Source: Rallus limicola
Lineage: Eukaryota; Chordata; Aves; Gruiformes; Rallidae
Reading direction: 5' to 3'
NCBI GenBank assembly: GCA_022605955.1
Contig: JAKCOZ010000005.1
Location: forward strand, 30,976,950 to 31,040,949
Length of the DNA stretch: 64,000 nt
Under the pieces are notes generated by a model. The model did no database searches. It saw nothing but the letters and a program-made list of their open reading frames with translations, and had not been told where the DNA came from. Position 1 is the first letter of the stretch, and the number at the start of each line of letters is the position of its first letter. Of the stretch, positions 27,501-39,910 are shown one piece after another. The position numbers and the translations under genes are program-made.

Positions 27501-30269
27501 AAGGTAACTGGTGCTAAGAACGGGCTCCAAAGCCAGACTAGATGCTCAGGCTCCCCTTGGCAATTCATGCAGACTTGCTACTCAAAGCACCATGTGGTGA
27601 ATGAAGAATACTGTAAAGATGCCGAAAGGAAGTTAGGGAAGCCACCTTGAAGGATATGGAAGTACTCCTCTTAGTTCAAAGAGCTGAGCACAGTGGAATG
27701 TCATTTAGGGAAACAGACTGTATGTGTCAGTGTCATCTTCACATTTTCTCTTCAAATGGAGAATATTTAAACTTTTATCTTTTGTTTTCATGGAAAGATT
27801 CAAACCCCAGACAAGAGGCAAGTATTCCCATTGGAATTTTCTATTGGAACTGTGCTACTGGGCAGAAATGAAGGAAGGAAAGACTCATGTGTCGAAGGCA
27901 TCTGACACCATGGTTAGGGCAGTAGGTGTAAGGGAGGATGCTGAAACACTGGTGGTCTTATAAATGGGAAAAAAAAAAAAAGAAAAAGAACGGAAACAGT
28001 TACAGTTTACAGCACTGGAATTGGAGTCCAGCATTCCTTAGTTCTAAGGGAATTCATGGGGCAATACAATGCAGAGTGATCTGACAGCAGATTGATAGGA
28101 TTTTTCTGGATATGCTTGTGTCCTGTTTTATGTATGTATTGGTATTTTTAAAATCTGGCCGTAAGCAATTTGTTGCTTCCACACAGCAATTTAACAGCAA
28201 AACTAATACATGCTTCCGTACCGTGACCAGCTACTGTAGCTCCTGCAGAGTGCTCTTGAAAGACATTTTAAAAGCCTGAGGCAGATGTCAGCAATTCATG
28301 TGACGTACAAAGGTGTGGCAAATGCCAGAGAATCTGGTTACCACTCCTGAGGGATAAAGGGTTTTTTTGGCAGCTGACAGAAGAGTTGATTCTTTTCATT
28401 GTTTGGCCACAATGGATTTCATATCCCAATGTAAGGTGGGGGAACCATGTAAGCATCCGGGCAAGAGTTCTTCCTGTATCTCTAGTCATGACATAGGTTT
28501 GGCTAGCTCTGATGGGGATTATTAATATTATGACTATATTAATGAATCGTGTATATGTGTGATGGGAGTCATTTGGATCTTAGTGGCGTTATTGGCAAAC
28601 ATCCCACTGACTACACAGCAGACTTGGTTGAACCCAGTGAAGAGTAAGGACATGGATGGGTTCCGGTGAGGTGTTTCTCAGGAAAAATGACCTGGCATGC
28701 AGCTGGCAAGCCTCTGAAACAAGGCAACCATAAGCTATCCCATTAACTAGTTAAGCACCCCAGGTAGCATATTTAACTGGAAATATAAATGAACTCTTAC
28801 TTTTATTTTTCAGACAAAGCTAAAACGACACTTTAAGAAAAGTGAAAATAAATGTTCATTTTTAAAGCAAAGAGCAAAATCAACTAGTCAGCCTTCTGAA
28901 TGCAATCTGTGTGATTAATGTGTCTCGAAATACAGACATTCCTATAAAATATTAATTACTTCACTTCTGTACTGTATTAAATTACATTTAGCAGTTTTGA
29001 AATTCCTTCTGTATTTTTTTATAACTAAATAATTTTTTTTAATAATGAAAACCACTTCCTGTGTAATTTTGCTCTTTTTTGTTAAAAAATCTGACTTGTT
29101 TGCCAGGCACAATAGAAGTCCAAGGATCTTCCTAGAAGCAGAGATGACTCTTGTGAGCTGGAATCTGAGGAATGTGCTTATTTCTTGCTTATAGACAGAG
29201 CCCAAAATTTCATACAATATTCTTTCTATTAACAAGATAGCATCACTGTAACATGTTAAATTATTTACATAGGCATATCCATATGAAAATTATGAATACA
29301 GCTCAAATGTTTCACTTACCTCAAAATACCCAGAATGACTGAAATGTGTTTGTTTTACTAAAAAGAGAAAAATGTCCTAATTGCAGAATTAATTTGGTGC
29401 CGTATTAGTTCTTTGATGTAATAAGGTTTATAGTTCATAAATAAATCTATCACAAAAAAGTTTATTTACTGTTTCCCTTTCAGTCTTATTAGAGATAAAA
29501 CTTTGAAAAGATGGACTAGATTATAAGATAACAAAGTGGCAATAATGATAGCTACTGTTTAATAAACACCACATTTTCTCTTATTCATGTGTTCAAAGAT
29601 AGAGAGGAGTGCCACACCTCTTTCATGTGCACAACAGATTCACTGTCAGAAGAGGAAGAAGTTGGCAGGCTTATGAATAACGCTAAAGGAGGAGAGCAGC
29701 TGTTTAGTAACAAAACCTTCCTAGCAGAGCCTTTCAGCCAGTTGCTGTACCATTTGACGTGGTACTCGTGAGTGTCTGTGCGCACCCATATGTAATTGGA
29801 AAGGCAGGAATCTAGAAAAAAAAGATCACAGTGGAAGTACTGATGGTCATATTAACTAGGTAAACATGCCATTTTTGTAAAAGGAAAATATCTTAAATAT
29901 CACATTTAAAGTAATATGAAAGAGACACCCAAAAGGAACCTCTCCCCTGGCTATACATGTGTATGGGTTTCTTTATACATATATAAAAATAAATAGTAAT
30001 GCAGTTAGAAAAGACAGTGTAAAAATGACTGAGGAAAGGCCAATGGGAACTATGAAAATCACTGAGAAAAAAAACCCCATATCTGCAAAAAAAGGCAAGG
30101 AATGACTTTCAGACACCAAATGAAAACAAAATGCCCATGATGTTCTTCATTGGGACAGCTCCCATAAATGTATGTGGATGTAAGTTGTTCCTGCTCAGCA
30201 GAGTAGTTCTCTCAACCGCAGTCTGTAAAGTCTATATATAGAGAATGGGAAGAATAGTCCTGTTATCCT
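24593..30269. other. Intergenic DNA, no gene seen
   Basis: AT-rich DNA with no supportable exon. A 14-bp palindrome (TAGCACTAGTGCTA) lies at 24712-24725. Short open frames on both strands overlap each other and carry no recognisable signatures. Confidence 0.6.
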
Positions 30270-30477
30270 GAATTCATACCACTGGGCAACAGGAGAGAAC
30301 TGCGTATCTATTCAAGGCAATTAGCATCTATTATGAAAACATGGCTGTTCTGCATTCTTCACACAGGCTGAAGAGCCACATACACTTCTGGTGAAAAAAT
30401 GGAACACATGTGCAGGAACAATAGGTTTCTAGAGGATATTTCCATAGTTGTGTGTGTTTGCTGTTGCCCAGGACTCC
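30270..30477 (+). repeat. Diverged ~210-bp duplication, copy 1
   Basis: Aligns by eye with 30952-31162 in the same orientation. Shared landmarks in order are: ATTCATACCACTGGGCAA versus CTCATACTACTGGGCAA, TATCTATTCAAGGCA versus TATCTATTGAAGGCA, AGAGCCACATACACTT versus AGAGCCACATATACTT, AGAGGATAT versus AGAGGACAT, and CCCAGGACTC in both. The two copies are clearly related but well diverged. Confidence 0.75.
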
Positions 30478-30951
30478 AAAAAAAAATTCTTCACACCAAG
30501 GATTTAAAGATCCCAAGATTTTGTCTTTTTTTTTTTCCTTTTTCCCTTCCAAATGTAGGCTTTAAAATTGCCTTAAAATCTGAGGCATACAACATAATGT
30601 CAAAAATTCCATTAATGAATAAATTTAGATTTGCATTTAAATGTGTACCTACGAATCCATTAACTCATTTTTGCAATGACAACAAAAGATCTTTTTCCTG
30701 TTTATTGTAGGTGCATAACAACTTGGGCTTTTATTTGGCAACACCTTTTAATACATGTTTGCTCAACTGACTGTTTTCATGCATATGTCTTGTATGTGTG
30801 ATTTAATTGTAAAGTGTTTGGCATAGGCATCCAGAACCCATTTCAGATTAACAGCTCAGAAACCAAGTTTTAGGAGTAAATGTTCTTATTGGTTTGTTAA
30901 CTAACTTCAAATGGCCTGTATTCTCCTAAAGTGGTCTCATCTGGCTGCATA

Positions 30952-31162
30952 CTGGACTCATACTACTGGGCAAAAGAACCATAACTGCATATCTATTGAA
31001 GGCAGTTAACACCTTTAGGAAAACAATGGATTTTCTGTATTCATTGCATGGAAGAAAGAGCCACATATACTTTGCTGAAAAAATGAACACATATGCACAA
31101 ACAGTAGATTTCCAGAGGACATATAGTATAGCTGTATTTGTCTGCTTTCCCCCCAGGACTCT
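30952..31162 (+). repeat. Diverged ~210-bp duplication, copy 2
   Basis: Second copy of the unit at 30270-30477, displaced by about 680 bp. Both are either two insertions of an unrecognised dispersed repeat or an old local duplication. Related minus-strand translations exist in both copies, but no long conserved open frame supports coding. Confidence 0.75.
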
Positions 31163-33323
31163 TGGAGGTGTACAAAACAAAAGCTTATCCAGCATCTCCA
31201 ACCTTTAACACAAGATCTGGCAATCCTTTCCAGCATACCTCTTCCCTAGTTCTCCTTTACGTTTGGGAAGGGAAGACACAGGGAGGTAAACCTCTATAGT
31301 GGTAATTTGCCTTGAAAGTACTGCAGCCTACTACCAAATTCTTGGTAGTTGGTAAACATTCTTTATCTCTGTTAGATTTGCTATTCAAGACAATTTCTAA
31401 GTAAGTAAAATGTCTTTACAGTGATAGTTTCAATAGGAGAGGTCAATGTAATCCATGGTGTGATCATTTTCTAACTATAATCTGTTGGTAAAATGAACAT
31501 TCCCCCCTCCTACTTCCCATAGAATTTGTTGCCTTTAAATCTCCTCAGATGTTTCTAATTTGGAGGGAACTGCTGCTTGTGTGACATTAAAAACGTGCAG
31601 TGTCTGACAACTTTTTATTACTAGGGAAGGAAAGGTGCTTGCCTTGCAAGGGAGATTGCTTTGAAACACAATGCTTAGTACTGTTTCTTTAGAAACTTAA
31701 TGTTTTATCATATTTTCTTGTAACATCTAAACTGTTAGTGTCTGATACCACAACAATTTGGTTATTGAAATCACCTTGATATATTTAGAATTTGACCAGT
31801 AATATTGTAGTCAAGTGAAGCGATGTATTATTCATGCTTAGTTAGGTCAGCTGAACACATTTCATCTTTACCGTGTTTGCAATCATCTTGACTAGTGTCA
31901 TAATATTTTCCATCACCTCTCCTGAGGCACATTTAGCACCTTTTTTTTTCCCCCCTTTTAGAAAAAGAAATTCTCAATTATAGCTGTAAAGCAAACAGGC
32001 AACTGAAACCCACCCATTTCCTAAAGCTCTATTATCCCTGGGGCATCTGAAACAAAAACATATCGATTACCTAGCAGAAAGCAATGAAGAAAACCCTTTA
32101 CTCCAAACTCTCTCTTCTCCAGTTACTCCTACAACCAATGTGCCTCTCAAAAGAAAAGCCCAAGCTGTCTGAAAGCACACAGGAAGACATGATGATAGCA
32201 AAAGCAAGCCTCCATTATGCCCTTGTCCCCAGGAGTCTTTTCTGGTATCTTCTCCTTGCAGCCCTCTTGTTCACCTGTGATAAGTGTAATCTCTCCTCAG
32301 CAGCTCCCAGTGCTTCGCTCACTGATTTCAACAACCAAGTAAGCAACAGAAGAGGTGTTGTTCATAAAAATCTATCCTCTTCTCCCTTCATCAGACTGAT
32401 GCCTGTACTGAAATGAGTTGTCATCAGTAAGTCCATAGGAACTGGTATCCCAATCTGTGGCGGTTACAGCAGTAGCTCTGTGAATCCGAGAGATGCTTCA
32501 TGCCTGTTGCGAGTCTCCAGCAAGGGGTGCAGGATGCTGTGGGTGGCCCAGTGCTCTGCTGAAGCCAAGGCTTCTGTGAGGTTGGGCTAGAGCAGCCAGG
32601 GGTTTGGAGCAGGAGTTAAAACTGGCTCTTTGTAAATAGAATACCAAACTGAAACAACTGGCTATTTCCTCTTTGTGTTGAGCTAGGCAATAGCTCTCTC
32701 CTGAATATTTATGTTTCATTTATAGATACGTAAGTGCTAAATTTACCCTGAAAAAGGGTTTTTTTTTTTCTTTCTTTTTTCTAAATTAAAACATGTAAGC
32801 CACCTGGATGATTTTCTTTTCCAGTTAATTCCTAGAACTGTATTCCATATCTTTGTACACTATCTCCCTCCCACACTCTGCCCGATCTTTCTGCACTCCT
32901 CTGGCATTATCTGATCTCTCAGAGTCATGGGCCTCATATTGGCAGAGTGGAATGTGGCAAGGCTTAGAAAAAACCCCAAGGTGTCATGGCACAAAGAGCT
33001 GATTATGTGAATCTGGTAGCTGTCATTCCTGTGCTGGAGTGTGATATGGATGTTTTGATCCAACTGAAATCATAGGACAACTTCTTTTGTATGACAGATT
33101 CCAGTTTACTGCTCTTTTGCAAGCAGAATTTTTTGTGCCTTACTGATGAGTGCAGACAGAGAGGAAAAAGAGCTTTCTTGTACAACATGCTCTGCTCAGA
33201 GTCCCTTTCAAAAATGTTTTGTTTTTTTTTTTTCCCTACAAAGTGACTAATTTTTCAGTAGTACATAGATGTATGGTTATGCACTGTGTTGATTCACAGG
33301 ATTGATCAGGATGACAAGAAGGT
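31163..33323. other. Intergenic DNA, no gene seen
   Basis: Contains a 110-codon open frame at 32084-32416 (plus) with a hydrophobic stretch (LFWYLLLAALLF) but no recognised family, no Kozak-supported exon context and no partner exons. I treat it as chance. T-rich runs occur at about 31940 and 32759. Confidence 0.5.
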
Positions 33324-34372
33324 GATCACAGAATCATAGAATGGTCTGGGTTGGAAGGGACCCCAAGGATCATAGAATTCCAACCCCCCTGCCACAAGCA
33401 GGGCCACCAACCTCCAGGCCTGAATTTACACATGGTTGCCCAGGGCCCCATCCAACCTGACCTTGAACACCTCCAGGGTTGGGGCATCCACCACCTCTCT
33501 GGGCAGCCTGTTCCAGCACCTTACCACTCCCTCTGTAAAAAACTTCCCCCTAATATCTAATCTAAACCTTCCCTCCTTTAGCTTTAATCCATTCCCCCTT
33601 GTCCTGCCATTGTCTACCCTTTTAAAAAGTTGATTCCCCTTCTGTTTATATGCTCCCTTCAGGTACTGGAAGGCTGCAGTGAGGTCCCCCTGCAGCCTTC
33701 TCTTCTCTAGGCTGAACAAGCCCAGCTCCCTCAGTCTCCCTTCATAGGGGAAGTGCTCCAGCCCTCTAATCATCTTTGTGGCCCTCCTCTGAACCCTTTC
33801 CAACAGTTCTACATCTTTCTTGTATTGGGGGCCCCCAGATCTGGACACAGTACTCCTGATGGGGCCTTACAAGGGCAGAGTAGAGAGGGACAATTACCTC
33901 CCTGTCCCTGCTGGCCACCCCTCTTCTGATGCAGCCCAGGATACCATTGGCCTTCTGAGCTGCAAGAGCACACTGCTGGCTCATGTTAAGTTTCTCATCC
34001 ACCATGACACCCAGGTCCTTCTCAGCAGGGCTACTCTCAAGGAGCTCTTCTCCCAGTCTGTATATATGTCTGGGATTCTTCTGGCCCAACACTTCACAGT
34101 GTTGAACCTCATTAGGTTCACCTGGGCCCACCTTCCCAGCCTGTCAAGATCCCTCTGGATGGCTTCCTTTCCTTCTATTGTGTCAACCACTCCACTCAGC
34201 TTGGTGTCATCCACAAACTTACTGAGGGTGCACTCAATTCCACCATAGATGTCACTGATAAAGATGTTAAAGAGCACCAGTCCCACAACAGACCCCTGGG
34301 GGACACCACTTGTCACCTGCCTCCACCTGGACATAGACCCATTGACCACCACACTTAGTCTGCGTTCTGATG
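33324..34372 (-). mobile_element. CR1 LINE, 5'-truncated, best-preserved copy
   Basis: The minus strand carries about 1.05 kb of CR1 ORF2 from RT motif B to the 3' end. Visible in order are [18 protein letters not shown], the catalytic-type box [10 protein letters not shown] (FVDD), [98 protein letters not shown] and NRLPREVV. The reading frame is kept except for two frameshifts, near 34095 and near 33840, which return it to the original frame. The 3' end is complete: CCATTCTATGATTCTGTGA on the minus strand. The 5' end stops near 34372. It cannot be mobile alone. Confidence 0.95.
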
Positions 34373-37300
34373 TGTCAGCATATAGAAGAAAACAAAAATG
34401 TCTCAAATAGTAGCAGAGATACTGACCATGCCCAGTTCCCTTTCCTATGGTTTGCCTACATGTTGCCCACTATTAGGCAACATTATCTAAAATAATGGTT
34501 TTTGTGGGGAGAAAAAGAAAAACACCACAAAAAAATTTTGGATGCTTCTTCATTTTCTTACAGATGGGGAAAGAATGATGGTTCTGTCACTCACCCCTAA
34601 CAAAATCATAGTGAAGACATGGAATGAGAAAAAAATTACACAATTTTATTAGTATTAATAATAATAATCATCATCTTGACACAGAAACTGTTAAACAGAA
34701 TTATGATTTGGGGAGACACTGTTGCATATAGCCAATGTGCATAAAGCACTGCACTCACATATTCAAGTATCTATTTACATTTCAGTTTTCAGTAGATCAA
34801 ATTACATTCTGCTGCACAAAAAAATCAATAAAAAGTTAAGGGAAGAAAATCTTCCATCATTTATTTTCAAAACAATTAACTTCTAGAAACCCAAATGGTG
34901 ATCTATGGCTAATTGATTATTGATAGTGTTCTGTAATTATGTGAAGAATCCCTAAGAGTACTGCAGGGAAAATAATGCTTGATTTTTGCATAAGCCATGT
35001 TCAGCACAACCACGGATCATGCTCCTTACATTCCTTTTGAATTAATAAAAACTGGTGATCAATGTTGTATTTAAAAATTACTAAAAGATCCATTTAGAAA
35101 AAAACACAAAACACAACCACAAAATGAATCCCCAACAAAGAACAAGGGTGGGGATTAGGGGAAAGGTAATGAAAGGGGAACATTTGACCTGCTATGTTTT
35201 GTCAGGTGTACTGATGATCAGGAAATCAGTAATGCTGGTGAGTTTTCCCCTTAAGACCACAGAATTATGCAGTGATGTGGGTCTCTTAGTAAGTGAATGC
35301 ATTTATTTAAAGGACTTCTATTAGAAACCTAACAGGTTTTCCTTAATAATTTGAGACGATGGTGTAAGTATTTATGCTTCTGTTTTGCTTTCACATGCAA
35401 TGCAATGAATTAACATGAGCATAAATAGCAGAACAATTTTAAAGTGTGTGAAGATTTTTCTCACAGAGAAGATGCTGTAACTTTGATCCTCAAACTTTAT
35501 GCAAAACAGTACCTTTTCCTTGGGCAGTTCTGCTGTCTAACGAGGGATACTGGGGAAAAGGTCTGAAAAGCAGCTTGTGGTCAAACAGTATGTGCAGATG
35601 TCATGTTCTACAACCAGCAATGGCACGTTGATTTTTGGCTCAGTGCACTGGTGGGATTGCTTGCTTTGCACTTCCAAGTGGTGCAAAGAAAGCAATGATG
35701 GAAGAGTGGACAATTAAGAAAACACTTTATCTACCAAAAGTGTGTGCACTGCTGCTCTGACTTGTGCTTTGAAGCCCCCCAATTCCAGAAAGGCAGGAAA
35801 AGTGAGATACAAACTTTTCTCTCATTTGGCCCTGCTTAATGAGAGAGACTGAAAGAGGCTGGGAAATGCTGGATTGCTGCTCTTGTTTCAAATTCCTAGG
35901 ACCCTGCTCTCCAACAAACTATCCATTTTTTGCTTGCCTTGCACAGGCTTCCAGATATCTAGAAGGGGTTTACCAGTTGTTTCTAAGGGAAATCTGCTTC
36001 AGAAAAAGGTGCAGATCACAAGAGTCAAATAACAGGGAGTCAGATAACAAATGTTGCACAGCATTTATGAGTTTCTCCTGAGTCTCTAGAAATTTACTGA
36101 AACATTTATCTGAAATGTTCTGTGTAATTAATAAAACACTAGCCTAGCTGGATTAATTGGATTTCATTATTATACTTTTAAGTTATAATGCTCTCCATAT
36201 TCTTGTCAGTCATAGAAAAATTTTAAAAAAGATTTCTTTTGACAAACATTCTTGAACTTATTTTAAAAATTCATATTAAAATACCTTGATTCAATTGTTT
36301 TCATTTACCTTATTGCTTCATTAGTGACATGAAATGCCCTATAGCTATAATTATTATGCCTTCATAAGGGCATAAAACTATGTGTATATCTACTGTTTTC
36401 TCATTTTCTCACCATTTCCCCTCTGAAACTTTATAAACCTTGCATGTCTTTTTAATATGCACCTGAAATGGGCTGTGCATATATCTCTACCCAATAGTTA
36501 ACATTAAACTGCAAAGCTTATAAATTTCATAGTCTAGGAAAGCCACTGTGTCATAAATCTGCTTGTAACCCTGCTCGCTGGTTCATTGGTCATAATTCTT
36601 GACTTTTTGTAGCTTTGTCCAAAATCAAAGGGTTTAATAAGCTCTGCAAAATCATAGCATGCTGCATACTATAGCAGGCCAAAACTTTGCATGCATCGTG
36701 GAAGGGAACAAGCAAATGGGAGTTTTTGACATCAGTTTCCTGTTATGGCAGTGATCTGAAGTGAAGAAATTTATATGAAGATTTCTGACTTTAAAGTCTT
36801 CCACTATTATTATTTTTGGGGGGGGACAGGACAGGATGGGATGTATTTAGGGTCAGAGGAAGAATAATTAGCTGAACTAATTCTGCCTGGAAACATATTC
36901 CTTCCTTTAACCAAGGACTGCTTTCGGAGTTGATGTCTACTGGGCACTAAGATCATAGAAAACTATTTGTGCCTGTTGTCTTTTGTCCGGTTGCAGTGCA
37001 TCCTTGTGAAGAGAGCACCTCCACCCTCCCTGTAAGCATTGCCATCTGCTTCCAACTGATGCTCTCCTTGCTGTCCTTGCACGCTTCAGGTTTCAGCTTG
37101 CTGGGAAAGGCCTCCTGCTATGCCCCAACTCATGTCCTACTTGATTAATTTTTTTTTTTACATCTATACCTATGTAAGACTACTTATTTTGCTGAGTTTT
37201 TTTGATAGTTCTTCTACTCAGATCAAGATCAAAGTAAGTGATACAAACAATTCCTACATGAGAGTCTTCTACATGGAACTTTATGAAAATTGATTGACTG

Positions 37301-38689
37301 CTTTAGGTAATTAATACCTATGCAGAGTTTCATAAGGATACAGATGTCATTCCTTTAAATTCCTACGTTAAGAAATCTCAAAAAGATTTTTATTTTCATG
37401 TAAGGTTTTAACTCTGGCAATGTGAAATGGGGCTTTAATAAAAGCAAAACCAACCCCCAAGAAACTCAGGGAATTCAAATTTAGTTCTGATTTTAGGCTT
37501 GTTTAGCCTGCATGTTTTTTGTTTGTATGTGGGTTGTTTGTTTTTTTGAGAACTGGGACGGGACAGCAAAAACTCTTGAGCAGATGCTGTGATTACACTG
37601 TCAAATAATTTTACATCTCTTTGGTGAGGACCTACCTCAGATGAGTATTTCTAGAAATACTCTTCTGTAAGGCAGCGTTCACACAGGGCTGTTAGCTCAA
37701 ATTTGACATGTAAGGGTTTAGCTAGCCTGAATTTTCGCAAAAATTCAAGGTCACAGGTACTTTGTCTTCAGAAAGGATCTGAAGTTTAAAAACTTTAAAA
37801 TTTTCTAATTTTCAAATTTAAAAATTTAGGATGTACATGCAATATGTAAAATTGCTCAGAACAAACCACAATGTTATTAAATATTATGGTTACAAGAAAA
37901 ACTTGGAGTATGCCAAGAATAAGGTTGCTAGCAAACTACTGAATTTATTTGTATGTATACACGAAACCAATCTTTAGTAGTCAGTGATGGACAGAATATG
38001 CATTTTTGCATACACAGAAATAAGGCGTGCCTGCATGATGCCCACAGATGCTGTCTCTGGCAGTGGACAGAATACATTAGCATGTACTTTTTTATTATAT
38101 TTACTGTGTCCCATGCCTCGCCTACCACTGTGTCTGGAAACCCAGCTCTGAAAGCATAAGCACAAATACCTGTGCTGGCTGCTTTGCAACACCATCACCA
38201 TACCATCACCACGTGAATGCTGCACGGACCTTAATTACAACCCAGGAGCCCTTGGACAGTGGGAGACAGATTTACCTCCTGCTAGCCACAAGCAGACGGT
38301 GGCACATGGGGATATCGCCAGAGAATGTGCATTACATACAGCTGCTTAATATGACTCCCGAATTGTCAAGGTGGCTTGTACCTGTTGTGCCTCTCACAGC
38401 CGATGTTAGGTTACATCTGTAAGCCACACAGTGAGCTCTGCTGCCAGGCCTCATTTTTTTAACAAGAAAATAAATATACAGTGCTGTGTTACACTGGCTA
38501 AACCTCATGAAAAGTTACAGGTGGCCTAGCTGAAGAGATGGGGTCAAGCAGAGCTGACCAATGCAGCATTTTGGCATCTCTTGATCCCACCCCAGCCATC
38601 CACCATTTTTTTCCCTTAGAGGCACGGCTGCTGGGTGGGGGCACGGACTGGCCTCCAGCTGTCTCCATCCCCTCTGCAGAGCCTGCCAC
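34373..38689. other. Upstream flank of the ARHGAP5 CpG island
   Basis: AT-rich DNA with no supportable exon. A G/T-rich tract lies at about 37508-37548. The base composition changes sharply to CpG-dense sequence near 38690. Confidence 0.6.
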
Positions 38690-39620
38690 GCTTGGGAACA
38701 AGCCCCATCGTCGCCTACGCGCCGTGTGATCAGACACACCTCGGCGCCGTCCTCACGTAGGGAGCGCCGCGACGTCCCGTCCTGCCCCGCCGTCCGAAGG
38801 GGGACTAGAACCCGCAACCCACCACGTCCCAGATCCTCACGCTTCCCATGCGGCCACCGGGGCATAAGTGAGGCGCCGGGCGCGCGTGCCCGCACGGGCG
38901 CGGGGAGGGGAGGCGGACGGTGCGCGTGCGCGCGCCGCTGGCTGCCGCGCCGCGCGCCCTCTCCCATGCTTCCCAGGGAATCCAGCGGCAGCAGGAAGAG
39001 GCGCTTCCCCGCGCACGCGCAGCTGGCCGGGCGGGCGCGCGCTGAGCCGCGGCGGCGGGAGGGAGGGGGGAGGGGAGGGAAGCTGCTGAGGTAAAGTTAG
39101 GGGGAGAGAGAGACTCCGTCAGCGAAGCGAGAGCCGGGAATGCTCGGCGGCCGCCATTACTGAGCTGAGAGCGCCGGGGAGGGAACGGAGAGGTGGGACG
39201 GGGCTGCGGCGGCCGGGAGCGCTTGGGAGCTGCGGGCCGGAGAGCGGAGAGAGCCCCGCGGGGAGGAAAAGCCGCCGGGGGCGCCGGCGTGGAGAGAGCG
39301 TCCCGGGAATGCTGCCGCTCCCGCCGCCGCCGAGGAGCCGGATCCCGACGGCGCGAGGTGAGGGGAGGAATCCGGTCCCGTGGGACCTGGCCCGGAGCGG
39401 GGCGGCCGGCCCGGCAGGCGGAGGGGGAGCGGGGGAGGGGGGAGGGCGGGAGGCGGCCGTAGCCCGGCGAGCTGGTGCGGCGGCCGCTGGCTGTAACCAG
39501 TTCAAAGGGCTGGGGCTGGCGTGGGGAGAGGGGAGCTGGCCTCCCCTCCTCCCTCCGCGCTCGTCCCCCTCGGCACCTTCACCCGAGGGAGGGGAGGCAG
39601 GAAGGGCAGGGAGCGGAGTG
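38690..39620 (+). promoter_or_regulatory. ARHGAP5: CpG island / ARHGAP5 promoter
   Basis: Roughly 900 bp of dense CpG sequence in otherwise AT-rich DNA, about 11.2 kb upstream of the ARHGAP5 start codon. There is no TATA box at an obvious spot. NRF1-like sites are seen (TGCGCGTGCGC near 38920; GCGCACGCGCAG near 39010), and a YY1-type GCCGCCATTA (reverse of ATGGCGGC) lies at 39151-39160, a motif often found just downstream of transcription starts. A G-rich run at 39056-39081 could form a G-quadruplex. The island is the only promoter-like region in the window, so assigning it to ARHGAP5 is a strong inference. Divergent antisense transcription is possible, as reported for the human locus (ARHGAP5-AS1), but nothing here proves it. 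Confidence 0.85.
39100..39357 (+). other. ARHGAP5: ARHGAP5 exon 1, non-coding leader (inferred)
   Basis: The exon start is approximate, placed just upstream of the GAGAGACTCCGTCAGCG stretch and the YY1-type motif. The 3' end is inferred from a good donor, GCGAG|GTGAGG, at 39357/39358. Two ATGs are present. One at 39140 opens a 7-codon frame that stops at 39161-39163. One at 39309 is open to the donor and would continue into exon 2. Transcript data are needed to fix the start; a weaker alternative donor is AGAG|GTGGGA near 39192. Confidence 0.55.
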
Positions 39621-39734
39621 CCTGGTCCCAGACAGGTGATGAAGGCCTGAGCAATGGGAGGGTCTGAGGAGCCTGCCTTACGAGGCTGCCAGCTGGTCAC
39701 GGCTCTCCAGGGAGGGAGGAAGGCAGGAAGAGGA

Positions 39735-39910
39735 GCTTCCCTGCTCCTCTCTTCTTCCTTCCTCATTCCCTTATTCTCCCTACTCCTCTAGCTTCCTCCC
39801 TTCTATTCCCACTACCTTTTCCCCCTCCCCCTTTCTGTTCTCCTTTCTCTCTACTTTTCCTCCTCATCGCCCCCTTCTACTAATTCTCTGTCCTTTTCCT
39901 TCTCTACTAA
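39735..39910 (+). repeat. Long pyrimidine-rich tract
   Basis: About 175 bases made overwhelmingly of C and T on the plus strand (repeated CTCC, TTCC and CTTTT blocks) with only scattered purines. It follows the CpG island directly. Such tracts can adopt non-B structures or bind poly-pyrimidine proteins in the nascent transcript; no function is shown here. Confidence 0.8.

Noticed and set aside
32084..32416. 110-codon frame with a hydrophobic stretch that might suggest a small membrane protein
   Set aside because: No known family, no exon or promoter context, and a lone frame of this size is expected by chance in 38 kb of non-coding DNA.
33820..34248. 142-codon plus-strand frame
   Set aside because: It is the antisense shadow of the CR1 reverse transcriptase encoded on the minus strand.
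38515..39766. Long overlapping open frames on both strands in the CpG island (up to 215 codons at 39119-39766, minus)
   Set aside because: GC-rich DNA has few stop codons, so long frames arise by chance. The translations are Pro/Arg/Gly/Ala-rich low-complexity sequence with no domain, and they overlap each other on both strands.
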